NCBI GenBank assembly: GCA_964572965.1
Contig: CAZNHL010000004.1
Coordinates: 1 to 64,000 of the forward strand
Direction of reading: 5' to 3'
Source of the DNA: CAZNHL01 sp964572965
GTDB lineage: Bacteria; Bacteroidota; Bacteroidia; Cytophagales; UBA9547
DNA: 64,000 bases
Shown here: positions 53,178 to 61,708 of the stretch, piece by piece
Layout of the letters: every line of letters begins with the position of its first letter
Numbering within the stretch: position 1 is the first letter of the stretch
Notes under the pieces: model-generated
The model's input: the letters and a program-made list of their open reading frames with translations, nothing else
What the model was told of the DNA's origin: nothing
The model's database searches: none
Program-made: the position numbers and the translations under genes

Positions 53178-54062
53178 ATGCAATTTTACAAAAAAGAACC
53201 TTACCCTTTTGAAAAAATAGCCATTGCGGTCACTTTTTCACCTTTTTTAGAAGGACTTGTGAGTGAAGCATTCCGATTAGGACAACTTTTCGAGGCTGAA
53301 CTTCATTTTATACATGTTGGTAAACCAGACCCTGTAAACGAAAACAGGCTCAACCAACTGATCTTATTTCACAGCAAAGAACTATCTTCCCCGACTGTTA
53401 CCGTACAGTTTCTTGCCGGTGAAGATGTAGTAGAAACGCTCCTGTCGGCCTGTAAAGAGAAAGAAGCAGACCTGTTAATCACCGGTGGACTGACCAAAGA
53501 GTCTATTCTGAAATATTATATCGGTTCTGTTTCCAGAATGGTGTGCAGAAAAGCCAAATGTTCAGTACTGGTCATAAAAGAACCGGGAAAAACGCCCAAA
53601 CCTTTTGAACATATCGTTGTTAACTGTGTTGAAAACGACAAAACAATTCCTTCTATTCAAACAGCACTTTATATCGCAGAAAAAGAAAAGCAGGAACACA
53701 TTGATGTGGTTTTTGAAGACTCCTTCAAAAACATATCAAACTTGTTGAACTCTACAGCTACTGAAGACGAAAAGGAACAAACGAGTCAGAATTTATATGA
53801 AGAAGCACAAACAAGAATGTCTGCGATTCTTTCGAATGTAAAAAGTAATGACACTGTTAAAATTGCCAGCCATATTGTTTCCGGAAAACCAGGATTAGGG
53901 GTTAGTAATTTTGCCAGGGAAATTCATGCAGATTTACTGGTCGTAAATTCTCCTGACTCCCAATTGGGTTTACTTGACAGGATTTTCCCACATGGTTTGG
54001 AATACAGCCTTGAAAACCTTCCAAGTAACCTGATGATTGTTCATTCAAGACCTAATGAGTAA
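53178..54062 (+). CDS. Tandem-domain universal stress protein
   Basis: A 294-residue protein with two UspA-type domains (about 10-135 and 140-292). The first has the LLITGGLTKESILKYYIGSVSRMVCRKAKCSVLVIK end typical of the fold, with a partly kept G-x2-G-x9-G(S) nucleotide loop; the second keeps a LLVVNSPDSQLGLLDRIF segment. Cys-rich signal peptides are absent, so it is cytoplasmic. The antiporter gene follows 42 bp downstream on the same strand, suggesting a shared role in ion or pH stress. Confidence 0.88.
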   Translation: MQFYKKEPYPFEKIAIAVTFSPFLEGLVSEAFRLGQLFEAELHFIHVGKPDPVNENRLNQLILFHSKELSSPTVTVQFLAGEDVVETLLSACKEKEADLLITGGLTKESILKYYIGSVSRMVCRKAKCSVLVIKEPGKTPKPFEHIVVNCVENDKTIPSIQTALYIAEKEKQEHIDVVFEDSFKNISNLLNSTATEDEKEQTSQNLYEEAQTRMSAILSNVKSNDTVKIASHIVSGKPGLGVSNFAREIHADLLVVNSPDSQLGLLDRIFPHGLEYSLENLPSNLMIVHSRPNE

Positions 54063-54104
54063 TCAAAAAACTAAAATAAATAAGCTTTAAATTACCCCTG
54101 CTGA

Positions 54105-55349
54105 ATGAAACTTACCCATGATCAAGTGATCACCTTCCTGCTGGCAATCAGTGCCATGCTTATATTGGGACGTTTGATTGGCGAATTCTTCAAGAAATTT
54201 GGCCAGCCGATGGTTATCGGCGAAATATTGGCCGGAATTATTCTTGGACAAACGATACTCGGACATTATAGTCCGGAGACCTTTCAATCCCTCTTTCCTT
54301 CCGGGCCTGTCAGTATAGCCATGGATGGATTCACAAGAGTTGCTGTTATCCTTTTGCTGTTTATTGCCGGAACTGAAGTAGAGTTAGGCGTTGTACGGCA
54401 ACAAGGAGGAAAAGCAATTTCTGTCAGCTTTTTCAGTATTGTTATCCCTTTTGCCCTGGGCTTTCTGGTACCGTGGTTCAAGCCTGATTTCTTCGGCATT
54501 ACAGAAGCTAATAAACTGATCTTCTCTTTATTCCTTGGCACTGCACTATCCATTACAGCCATGCCTGTATTAGCGCGTATTCTGATGGATTTAGACTTGC
54601 TGAAAACTCCTATCGGTATGCTGATTATTTCTGCCGCCATGGTGGACGATTTTGTCGGATGGCTATTCTTTTCAGTACTGCTTACCCTGATCCATAACGA
54701 CATTAACCTGTTTGCTGTCATAAAAACGATTGGCTATACGACACTCTTCTCATTGATCATGCTTACTGCCGGACGCTACCTGTTCGACAAAATACTTCCA
54801 TGGATCAACAAGAAGCTTTCCTGGCCGGGCGGTATGTTATCACTGTCAATAGCACTTTGTCTGCTGGCTGCTTCATTTACAGAGTACATTGGTGTTCATG
54901 CTATTTTTGGGGCTTTCATTTATGGTGTTGCTTTAGGTGATTCTGTTCACTTTACAGAAAAAGCAAAAGAGATTCTACACCAGTTTGTAAATAACATATT
55001 TGCTCCTTTGTTCTTTGTATCAATCGGACTGCGTATCAATTTTGCGGCAAATTTCGATTTGAGCCTTACATTGATTGTATTGATCATTGCCTTTGCCGGA
55101 AAAATGGCCGGTGGCTGGCTGGGTGCACGTATTATGGGTATCCGCAGTAGCAAATCGCTGGCAATAGCCTCCTGTATGAATGCGCGCGGTGCAATGGAAA
55201 TCATTCTTGGCTTGCTGGCATTAGAAGCAGGCATTATCACCCCTTCAATGTTTGTATCATTGGTGATCATGGCCATGTTTACCAGCATTACTGCGGGGCC
55301 AATGGCTAAATTCTGGCTAAAGAAAAGAGTGGACGTCGCTTTGTATTGA
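54105..55349 (+). CDS. CPA2-family cation:proton antiporter
   Basis: A 414-residue polytopic membrane protein with about twelve helices, of the Na+/H+ exchanger CPA2 (KefB/NapA-like) type. Diagnostic motifs are GEILAGIILGQ in the second helix region, LSITAMPVLARILMDLDLL, and AAMVDDFVGW with the ion-binding Asp pair. A C-terminal TrkA domain is absent, so potassium-efflux regulation of Kef type is unlikely; sodium or potassium exchange is possible. It follows a universal stress protein and probably shares its promoter. Confidence 0.9.
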   Translation: MKLTHDQVITFLLAISAMLILGRLIGEFFKKFGQPMVIGEILAGIILGQTILGHYSPETFQSLFPSGPVSIAMDGFTRVAVILLLFIAGTEVELGVVRQQGGKAISVSFFSIVIPFALGFLVPWFKPDFFGITEANKLIFSLFLGTALSITAMPVLARILMDLDLLKTPIGMLIISAAMVDDFVGWLFFSVLLTLIHNDINLFAVIKTIGYTTLFSLIMLTAGRYLFDKILPWINKKLSWPGGMLSLSIALCLLAASFTEYIGVHAIFGAFIYGVALGDSVHFTEKAKEILHQFVNNIFAPLFFVSIGLRINFAANFDLSLTLIVLIIAFAGKMAGGWLGARIMGIRSSKSLAIASCMNARGAMEIILGLLALEAGIITPSMFVSLVIMAMFTSITAGPMAKFWLKKRVDVALY

Positions 55350-55361
55350 TTTATAGATATC

Positions 55362-55412
55362 AGACAATAGATTTTAGAATTGAGACAAAACAGATTCTAA
55401 AATCTATTGTCT
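55362..55412 (+). terminator. Perfect 19-bp inverted repeat after antiporter gene
   Basis: AGACAATAGATTTTAGAAT (55362-55380) and its exact complement (55394-55412) face each other across 13 bases, 12 bp after the antiporter stop. The stem is AT-rich and the U-tract weak, so it may terminate, protect the 3' end, or be a small repeat element. Confidence 0.6.
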
Positions 55413-55425
55413 AATTAATTCAGCT

Positions 55426-55953
55426 ATGTACCAAGACAACTTAGAATCTGCAAGATTAACAACCCGTTTTTTAAAACCCGAAGATGCCATCATATGGGCT
55501 GATTTTTTCAAAGACAAAGAAGCTGCTGAATTCATCCCAGCCTATGGCCTTACTGCCAATGAAGACAGAGCTAAACTCTGGATAGACAGACAGCTAAACC
55601 GTTACGCAGAAAACAGATTAGGATTACAGGCTCTTATTGACAAAACAACCAATCAGATGGTGGGACAATGCGGTGTGCTTGTGCAGGAAGTTGATGGCAA
55701 AACCGAAATTGAAGTCGGTTATCATATCTTCAAAAAATATTGGGGACAAGGTTATGCGCCCGAAGCTGCGAAACTTTTCATTGATTACGCTTTTAAAAAC
55801 ATGCTCGCAGAATCTGTCATTTCTATTATTGCCACCGAAAACATTAAATCACAAAGGGTAGCAGAGAAAAATGGTCTTGTACGTGAAAAACAAACCACCT
55901 TTGGAGGATTCGATGTTTTCATATACAGAATAAACAAATCAGCTTTTAAATAA
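55426..55953 (+). CDS. GNAT acetyltransferase (RimJ/RimL-like)
   Basis: A 175-residue GNAT protein. The N terminus (LESARLTTRFLKPEDAIIW) and the acetyl-CoA loop (KKYWGQGYAPEAAKL, with Q-x-x-G-like spacing) match RimJ/RimL-type N-acetyltransferases, followed by the IIATENIKSQRVAEKNGL end typical of that group. Substrates range from ribosomal protein N termini to small molecules; none can be assigned. A second GNAT gene starts 8 bp after its stop. Confidence 0.9.
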   Translation: MYQDNLESARLTTRFLKPEDAIIWADFFKDKEAAEFIPAYGLTANEDRAKLWIDRQLNRYAENRLGLQALIDKTTNQMVGQCGVLVQEVDGKTEIEVGYHIFKKYWGQGYAPEAAKLFIDYAFKNMLAESVISIIATENIKSQRVAEKNGLVREKQTTFGGFDVFIYRINKSAFK

Positions 55954-55960
55954 CCAATAA

Positions 55961-56431
55961 ATGACATATACCATCAAACGCATTTCTGTCAACGAAGCTG
56001 GTCTACTCGCAAACCTGATCGCTGAGCTTCTTTATGATTTCAATGTAAAAAGTGGCAATAGTAACTTCGTTATCGACAAAGCCAAAATAGAAACTGTCTG
56101 TAAGGAATTATTACCAAGGGAGAACTTCGGTGCTTTCATCGCTTTTGATACTTCAAATAACCCTGCAGGAATGATTACCATTGCCCAGGCAACCGCTATT
56201 TATAACGGTGGTGACTTTGGTGTAATTACAGAACTTTATGTAGACAGAAACATCAGAAGTCAGGGACTTGGAAAACTTCTCATCGAAACGGGGCTGGAAT
56301 TTTCAAGAAGCCAGAAATGGCAAAAAGTAGAAGTCGGTGCACCCAATAAAACCGACTGGCCAAGAACAATTGATTTTTACCTTAAAAACGGCTTTGAAGA
56401 AAAAGGACCAAAGCTGAGAATTAATTTATAA
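55961..56431 (+). CDS. GNAT acetyltransferase
   Basis: A 156-residue GNAT protein from a different branch than its neighbour. The acetyl-CoA motif is ELYVDRNIRSQGLGKLLIE (R/Q-x-x-G-x-G/A pattern), and the C-terminal strand reads KVEVGAPNKTDWPRTIDFYLKNGF, typical of small-molecule or peptide N-acetyltransferases. The substrate is unknown. The two GNAT genes form a two-gene unit. Confidence 0.88.
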   Translation: MTYTIKRISVNEAGLLANLIAELLYDFNVKSGNSNFVIDKAKIETVCKELLPRENFGAFIAFDTSNNPAGMITIAQATAIYNGGDFGVITELYVDRNIRSQGLGKLLIETGLEFSRSQKWQKVEVGAPNKTDWPRTIDFYLKNGFEEKGPKLRINL

Positions 56432-56503
56432 GCTATATAAGACTTCATCATAGCAATTTCCGTAGAACATAAATTAATTGTACATTTATAAAAACGAGAA
56501 GCA

Positions 56504-56707
56504 ATGGAACAATTTCATTTATATACGAAAATCAGCTATTTGCCTACTGATTTAAAATCTGAGGTAAATGACTTCGTTGATTTCTTGCTAAATAAAAGAA
56601 AGAAAGAAATTCCCATCAAAAAGCCAAAATTCGGATCAGCAAAAGGGGAAATTATCATATCCGCCGATTTTGATGAACCATTGGATGATTTTAAAGAATA
56701 CATGTAA
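56504..56707 (+). CDS. DUF2281-type antitoxin (VapB-like)
   Basis: A 67-residue protein of the DUF2281 type: an N-terminal segment ending in LPTDLKSEVNDFVDFLL, a basic KKRK stretch, and the C-terminal GSAKGEIIISADFDEPLDDFKEY with the conserved F-DEPL-DF-EYM ending. Such proteins occur as antitoxins of PIN-domain toxins. Its stop overlaps the start of the vapC gene (TAATG), supporting a paired, co-translated module. Confidence 0.85.
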   Translation: MEQFHLYTKISYLPTDLKSEVNDFVDFLLNKRKKEIPIKKPKFGSAKGEIIISADFDEPLDDFKEYM

Positions 56708-57090
56708 TGGAAATCCTTCTTGATACACATGCATTGATCTGGTTTCTTAACGGAGATGAAAAATTACCACAAACAGTCAAAGTAGCTATAGAAAATCCGA
56801 ACAACACAATACTAGTTAGCATTGCCTCCATCTGGGAAATCTCCATAAAAATAAGCCTCGACAAAATCCGGTTTACAAAAGGATTTAAACATTTTTTAGA
56901 ATTGATAGAAGAAAATGGATTTGAATTGCTTCCTATTACTTTCGAACATACAATTGTGGTAGCTTCACTAGACTTTATTCATCGAGACCCATTCGACAGA
57001 CTTTTAATTGCTCAATGTAAAACAGACAATCTCATCCTTGCTACTAAAGACGAAAATATTCAGAAGTATACGATAAAAACTATCTGGTAA
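56707..57090 (+). CDS. vapC: PIN-domain ribonuclease toxin (VapC-like)
   Basis: A 127-residue PIN-domain protein. The acidic active-site residues are seen at D6 (LLDTHALIW), E44 (SIWEISIK) and D97 (RDPFDRLLIAQ), plus a later Asp in LATKDENI. It should cleave RNA, often initiator tRNA or rRNA in this family, and be held inactive by the DUF2281 antitoxin. It overlaps the antitoxin gene by one base, and a terminator follows directly. Confidence 0.93.
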   Translation: MEILLDTHALIWFLNGDEKLPQTVKVAIENPNNTILVSIASIWEISIKISLDKIRFTKGFKHFLELIEENGFELLPITFEHTIVVASLDFIHRDPFDRLLIAQCKTDNLILATKDENIQKYTIKTIW

Positions 57091-57094
57091 AACA

Positions 57095-57128
57095 CAAGAA
57101 AGGCTTCCTTATTGGGAAGCCTTTCTTG
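57095..57128. terminator. Bidirectional terminator between vapC and the ABC-F gene
   Basis: CAAGAAAGGCTTCC (57095-57108) pairs perfectly with GGAAGCCTTTCTTG (57115-57128) around a six-base loop. It lies between the + vapC gene and the - ABC-F gene, 4 bp and 16 bp from their ends. Confidence 0.88.
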
Positions 57129-57144
57129 TATAGAAGTGATAAAT

Positions 57145-58785
57145 CTACTTCACCTTCTTCTCTATATCACGCAGGTTTTCCATTTTCTTATTTCTAAGGA
57201 AACCATTGATATCTTCCATATGATCCTTAATGCGTTTGTTACCAAATTCATAAACCTTACTAGCCAGGCCATCAAGGAAATCTCTGTCGTGAGATACCAG
57301 AATGATTGTCCCGTCAAATGCCAATAAAGCTTCTTTCAGAATGTCCTTTGTCTTAAGATCCAGGTGATTGGTAGGTTCATCAAGAATCAATAAGTTAACA
57401 GGCTCTAATAGCAATTTGATCATTGCCAGACGTGTTTTCTCACCACCTGAAAGTACTTTCACTTTCTTCGCAGAAAGCTCGCCACCAAACATAAATGCCC
57501 CAAGGATATCCTTGATTTTCGTACGAATTTCTCCTACCGCAATGTTATCTATCGTCTGGAACACAGTCAATTCGCCATCAAGCAATGCAGCCTGATTTTG
57601 CGCGAAATAACCGATCTGGATATTGTGACCCAACTGAAGTTTCCCTTCAAAGTCGATCTCGCCCATAATGGCTTTCACCAATGTAGACTTACCCTCTCCG
57701 TTCTTTCCTACAAAGGCAATTTTTTCACCTCTTTCAATCGTCACAGAAGCGTCGGTAAATACAGTATGGTCGCCATACTTCTTAGTCAGGCCTTCCACAA
57801 TTACCGGATAATTACCCGAACGTGGTGCTGGTGGAAATTTCAGGTTCAGCGCTGAAGTATCTTCTTCATCCACCTCCAGAATTTCCAATTTCTCAAGCAT
57901 TTTCACGCGTGATTGTACTTGAAGCGTTTTTGAGTAAGTTCCTTTAAAGCGCTCAATAAACTCCATGTTATCAGCAATCATACGCTGCTGCTCCATCACA
58001 GCCTTTTGCTGATGCTCACGGCGTTCCTGACGCAACTGCAAGTAATGAGAGTAATTTACCTTGTAATCGTAAATACGGCCCATTGTTACTTCAATGGTAC
58101 GGTTTGTAATATTGTCAACAAAAGCCCTATCGTGAGAAATCACCATTACAGCTTTGGCACTGTTAATCAAAAAGTCTTCCAGCCATTGGATAGATTCAAT
58201 ATCCAGGTGGTTTGTCGGCTCATCCAGTAAAATCAGATCCGGCTCCTGAATCAATATCTTAGCCAACTCTATACGCATTCTCCAGCCACCACTGAATTCG
58301 GTAGTAGACCTCGTAAAATCTTCACGTACAAAACCAAGGCCTAGCAAAGTCTTTTCTACTTTTGCATCGTAATTGATTTCTTCAATAGAATAGTATTTCT
58401 CGCCAAGCTCAGAAACTCTTTCAATCAGTTTCATGTAGCTGTCAGACTCATAATCTGTACGTGTTTCAAGTTGATGATTCAACTCTTCCATCTCAGCCTT
58501 CATGCCCAATACTTTGGCAAAAGCTTTAGATGTTTCCTCGAAAACAGTACAGTCATCAGCCGTTAGCAAATGCTGTGGTAAATATGCGATAACCGCGTCT
58601 GCCGGAGCGGAAATACGACCGCTGGTTGGCTTTTCTGCCCCTGCAATAATCTTCAGCAAAGTAGATTTACCTGCTCCATTCTTACCCATGAGGGCAATCC
58701 TGTCTTTCTCGTTGATGTTAAATGAAATATCGCTAAAAAGAGTAGCCCCGCTAAATGCTTTCCCTATTCCGTCTACTGAAATCAT
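57145..58785 (-). CDS. ABC-F family ATP-binding protein
   Basis: A 546-residue soluble protein with two ABC ATPase cassettes and no membrane domain. Walker A motifs are GKNGAGKST (about 34-42) and GKNGEGKST (about 352-360); the second signature is LSGGEKTRLAMIKLLL, and each cassette has LDEPTNHLD. Members of this group (EttA/Uup/YdiF-like) bind ribosomes to assist translation or remove stalled peptides, and some confer antibiotic resistance. A resistance function is not indicated here: there is no leader peptide and no adjacent resistance gene. It has its own promoter. Confidence 0.93.
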   Translation of the reverse strand: MISVDGIGKAFSGATLFSDISFNINEKDRIALMGKNGAGKSTLLKIIAGAEKPTSGRISAPADAVIAYLPQHLLTADDCTVFEETSKAFAKVLGMKAEMEELNHQLETRTDYESDSYMKLIERVSELGEKYYSIEEINYDAKVEKTLLGLGFVREDFTRSTTEFSGGWRMRIELAKILIQEPDLILLDEPTNHLDIESIQWLEDFLINSAKAVMVISHDRAFVDNITNRTIEVTMGRIYDYKVNYSHYLQLRQERREHQQKAVMEQQRMIADNMEFIERFKGTYSKTLQVQSRVKMLEKLEILEVDEEDTSALNLKFPPAPRSGNYPVIVEGLTKKYGDHTVFTDASVTIERGEKIAFVGKNGEGKSTLVKAIMGEIDFEGKLQLGHNIQIGYFAQNQAALLDGELTVFQTIDNIAVGEIRTKIKDILGAFMFGGELSAKKVKVLSGGEKTRLAMIKLLLEPVNLLILDEPTNHLDLKTKDILKEALLAFDGTIILVSHDRDFLDGLASKVYEFGNKRIKDHMEDINGFLRNKKMENLRDIEKKVK

Positions 58786-58805
58786 GTTTATTCTAATTTA
58801 TACCA

Positions 58806-58837
58806 CAAAGGTACAAAAAGCAGGGAGAAGCCCCAAA
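58806..58837 (-). promoter_or_regulatory. Promoter of the ABC-F gene
   Basis: On the minus strand TTTG (58837-58834) is followed after 20 bases by TACCTTTG (58813-58806), a full match to the two Bacteroidota promoter elements. Transcription would start about 14 bp before the ATG at 58785. Confidence 0.65.
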
Positions 58838-58934
58838 ATACACATAACTATGAGCGTGTTATTGAAAGATTATACAATTTGAAGATTAAGAGTCCCTCCC
58901 CTCTAGCGCAAGGTTAAATTAAGATCCCAGGTAC

Positions 58935-59156
58935 CTGGCGCAAGCGTCCGCTTGTGTCTAAATTTGTTCGGGCGTCCCGCCCACAATAACCTTTTTGTAA
59001 GCTATGAGCATCAAATATAAGTTCCGATACCAAAATCGCCATACTTTGTAACTTTACAGGAGTTTACTAACAAGATTTAATGAATTATATAGGCAAATAA
59101 TAAAAAATCAGGGCGGGACGCCCGGACAAAAAGGCACAAGCGGACGCTTGCGCCAG
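58935..59156. repeat. Long inverted-repeat element (MITE-like or stem-loop)
   Basis: The 400-bp gap 58786-59185 holds this element. Outer arms at 58935-58956 and 59135-59156 are perfect complements of 22 bases; inner arms CGGGCGTCCCGCCC (58969-58982) and its complement (59111-59124) add 14 more. Each outer arm also contains the small palindrome CAAGCG-TC-CGCTTG. The 128-bp centre is AT-rich and non-coding. The arms are far more GC-rich than the surroundings. The right arm ends 29 bp before the next gene. Confidence 0.85.
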
Positions 59157-59185
59157 ACATAGAAAAATATCTTAAAACAAGCTAC

Positions 59186-59893
59186 ATGAAAGCTATAGCC
59201 TTACTAGTTTTAACAATAACCTCCTTAAACTCTTTTGCACAAATTGAATTTAAGGAGTTTAAATTCAATTATAAATATTCAAGCATGAGCATCTCTTGCA
59301 ATGCGGAAGAAGCCAGCCTCACAATTCCATACTTGCTGCCAGACACTAACAACAGTATTATAGAAAAAGTTAACGAAGCAATTTCGGTAATTATACAGAA
59401 CAACTTTCAGTCTCTGTTAGAAAACCCTGTCATCAATTTAGAATTTCTTAAAGGTGACAAAGATTGCGACACAACCAATCTCAGTTTTCAGGTGCCCGAA
59501 AAAAGCACAATGGAATACTCTATTTCCCAAAATTTAAATAATTTCTCAAGTTTCACGATCGTCGTTACACAATCGCCCTCCGGAGCAGGACTTGGTAAGA
59601 TGAGTTATGGAATTTATTCGTACAATATTGACCTTAAAAACAATCAATTGATAACCATTAATGACATTTTTAATACTGCCAATAAAACAAAACTATATTC
59701 GCTATTGAAAAAAAAACTGAAAGAGGATATAATGGAGGACACAAATCTTCAGTTTGACGAGTTTAACATTAGTGATAAGACACTTATTATCCATTGTATA
59801 GCTGATTATGATACTTATTTCAAAGTTGAATTACCTTTTGAAAGTGTACAAAAGCTTGTAAATAAAAAACACTTATGGATTTTTAAACATTAA
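59186..59893 (+). CDS. Secreted DUF3298-like protein
   Basis: A 235-residue exported protein with a signal peptide (about 1-18, ending NSFAQ). The order of motifs, GIYSYNIDLKNNQLITINDIFN followed by a helical KLYSLLKKKLKEDI and a conserved FNISDKTLIIHC strand, matches DUF3298/PdaC-like domains, where a YDLxTGKxIxLxDIF block is typical. Such domains occur in periplasmic proteins of sporulation, sigma-factor regulation and cell-wall systems, but the role is unknown. It lies just after the inverted-repeat element. Confidence 0.78.
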   Translation: MKAIALLVLTITSLNSFAQIEFKEFKFNYKYSSMSISCNAEEASLTIPYLLPDTNNSIIEKVNEAISVIIQNNFQSLLENPVINLEFLKGDKDCDTTNLSFQVPEKSTMEYSISQNLNNFSSFTIVVTQSPSGAGLGKMSYGIYSYNIDLKNNQLITINDIFNTANKTKLYSLLKKKLKEDIMEDTNLQFDEFNISDKTLIIHCIADYDTYFKVELPFESVQKLVNKKHLWIFKH

Positions 59894-59940
59894 CTGTTTC
59901 GGCCTGCCCCATGTCCTTAGAGTTAGTGTAGCAAACCTAA

Positions 59941-60099
59941 GGATTAGACAATGAATGCAGAGACGCCGGCTCGGACAATAATCGAAACAATCTTCATTAT
60001 ATAGATCTGCCACCTACGGAGGCAATAGCTTATATGGAATTCCTGAATCTACCAATTCAGGCTCCTCTGGTTAGCCCCACTCATCCAAGCTTAAACTAA
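59941..60099 (+). pseudogene. Possible coding remnant
   Basis: Between the DUF3298-like gene and the FAD monooxygenase, a 52-codon frame without a start codon near its 5' end reads GLDNECRDAGSDNN and later PPTEAIAYMEFLNLPIQ, ending in TAA at 60097-60099. I do not recognise it. It may be the 3' end of a decayed gene or chance. The rest of the gap (59894-60180) shows nothing else. Confidence 0.25.
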
Positions 60100-60180
60100 A
60101 GCATTCTGATTAAAGAATCGTATCTTTGAACATTATATACTGATCCGTTAGAAAGTCTGGAACAGATTAAATAAAGAAGA

Positions 60181-61641
60181 TTGAAAAAAGTGGAGAATGA
60201 GGAGACTTGCTGGACTATTTGCCCGGAATGTCATGGACAGGGCAAACAAAAAAGGAAGTTGAAAAAGAAAGTTCAACTCAAATTACAGGCAGCAATAGAG
60301 CAATTTGAAAAAAATAAGGCCGAAGGGACAGCACAAACGCGTCCTAATCGACACCTATATACCTGTGAAAACTGTGAAGGTTCAGGCTTACTCTATTCTA
60401 CCAACTATCCTGTAACAGATACAGAAAACTACCCGCATGTGGCTATTATTGGAGGAGGTATCGGAGGCGTTGCTCTGGCTGTGGCTTGCCTGCATCGCGG
60501 AATTCCTTTTACTCTTTATGAACGCGACAATAGCTTCGATGCCCGGTCTCAAGGCTACGGACTCACTTTACAGCAGGCCAGCAACGCTATGGCACAATTG
60601 GGTATTTCCTCTTTAAAAGAAGGTATAAACTCAACAAGACATCTGGTACATACACCTGAAGGAAAAGTGATTGGAGAATGGGGTATGAGAAAAAGCATGG
60701 CTTCAAATAAGAAAGCCTATCCGAGGCGTACCAACATACATATCGCACGGCAATCTTTGCGTTTAGCACTACTTGAGCAGCTTGGAGGCTCTGATGCCGT
60801 ACAGTGGGGACATCAGTTAATAGATATTAAGGAAGGGAAAAGTGTTGACCTCACCTTTCAGGTGAACGGAGAGATCAAAAATACCAAGGCAGATCTTGTA
60901 GTTGGAGCCGACGGTATCCGCAGTTCCGTACGCAGATTGCTGATTGGTGAGGACGTTACTCCATTACGTTACCTCGGCTGTATTGTGATACTGGGCATTT
61001 GTCCTTTGCAAAACCTCGAGGGTCTTGATAGTTCTTTGTTGGATTCCGCCACGGTATTTCAAACAGCAAATGGCAATGAGCGCATCTATATGATGCCTTA
61101 CACTTTAGACACGGTGATGTGGCAACTTAGCTTTCCAATGTCGGAAAAAGAAGCAATAGATTTGAGTACCCTAGGTTCTCAGGCACTTAAGAAAGAAGCG
61201 TGCCGTAGAACCCAATGGCACGATCCGATTCCCCAGATTTTAGCGGCAACCAAGGAAACTCAGATTTCCGGCTATCCTGTCTATGACAGAGAACTACTCT
61301 CTCCAGAATTGTTAGAACAATGGAAGCAAATAACGCTCATTGGAGATGCTGCCCATCCTATGAGTCCGTTCAAGGGACAGGGGGCGAATCAAGCCATATT
61401 GGATGCCCTAGCACTGGCCCGGGGGATCTCAAAAGGATGCAGACCGTTATCTCAATGGAGAGAAGCCGGGATAAGGAAAAGCATATTAACTGAGTTGGAG
61501 TCAGAAATGCTGGAGCGCAGCGCTATCAAAGTGAAAGGCTCAGCAACGGCAGCCAAGTTTCTACATTCGGAAATTGTGCTTCAGGAGGGTGATAGCCCAC
61601 GAGGAAGAAAACCTAATAAAAAGATGCCTGATAACGTTTAG
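60181..61641 (+). CDS. FAD-dependent monooxygenase with N-terminal Cys-rich module
   Basis: A 486-residue protein. It must start at TTG (60181) or GTG (60190), as an in-frame stop lies just upstream and no early ATG exists. Residues 1-80 carry two CxxCxGxG motifs (C14PECHGQG and C62ENCEGSG) like the DnaJ zinc centre, split by a Lys-rich helix. The rest is a class A flavoprotein monooxygenase: GGGIGG (91-96) for FAD, the GADGIRSSVRR motif at about 242-252, and GDAAHPMSPFKGQGANQAI at about 388-406. Related hydroxylases act on aromatics or antibiotics such as tetracyclines; the substrate is unknown. I recall this fused architecture from other Sphingobacteriales. Confidence 0.87.
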   Translation: MKKVENEETCWTICPECHGQGKQKRKLKKKVQLKLQAAIEQFEKNKAEGTAQTRPNRHLYTCENCEGSGLLYSTNYPVTDTENYPHVAIIGGGIGGVALAVACLHRGIPFTLYERDNSFDARSQGYGLTLQQASNAMAQLGISSLKEGINSTRHLVHTPEGKVIGEWGMRKSMASNKKAYPRRTNIHIARQSLRLALLEQLGGSDAVQWGHQLIDIKEGKSVDLTFQVNGEIKNTKADLVVGADGIRSSVRRLLIGEDVTPLRYLGCIVILGICPLQNLEGLDSSLLDSATVFQTANGNERIYMMPYTLDTVMWQLSFPMSEKEAIDLSTLGSQALKKEACRRTQWHDPIPQILAATKETQISGYPVYDRELLSPELLEQWKQITLIGDAAHPMSPFKGQGANQAILDALALARGISKGCRPLSQWREAGIRKSILTELESEMLERSAIKVKGSATAAKFLHSEIVLQEGDSPRGRKPNKKMPDNV

Positions 61642-61708
61642 TTCTTGAGCTTAAATCTAACTATATCCTAAAATACTAAAGACTTCATTTTCAAAGAACT
61701 GCTATAAA

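Noticed and set aside
54284..54721. Open frame of 145 codons antisense to the antiporter
   Set aside because: Shadow of a well-supported membrane protein gene.
57145..58785. Antibiotic-resistance ABC-F protein
   Set aside because: No attenuator leader, no resistance neighbourhood, and a vegetative promoter close to the ATG.
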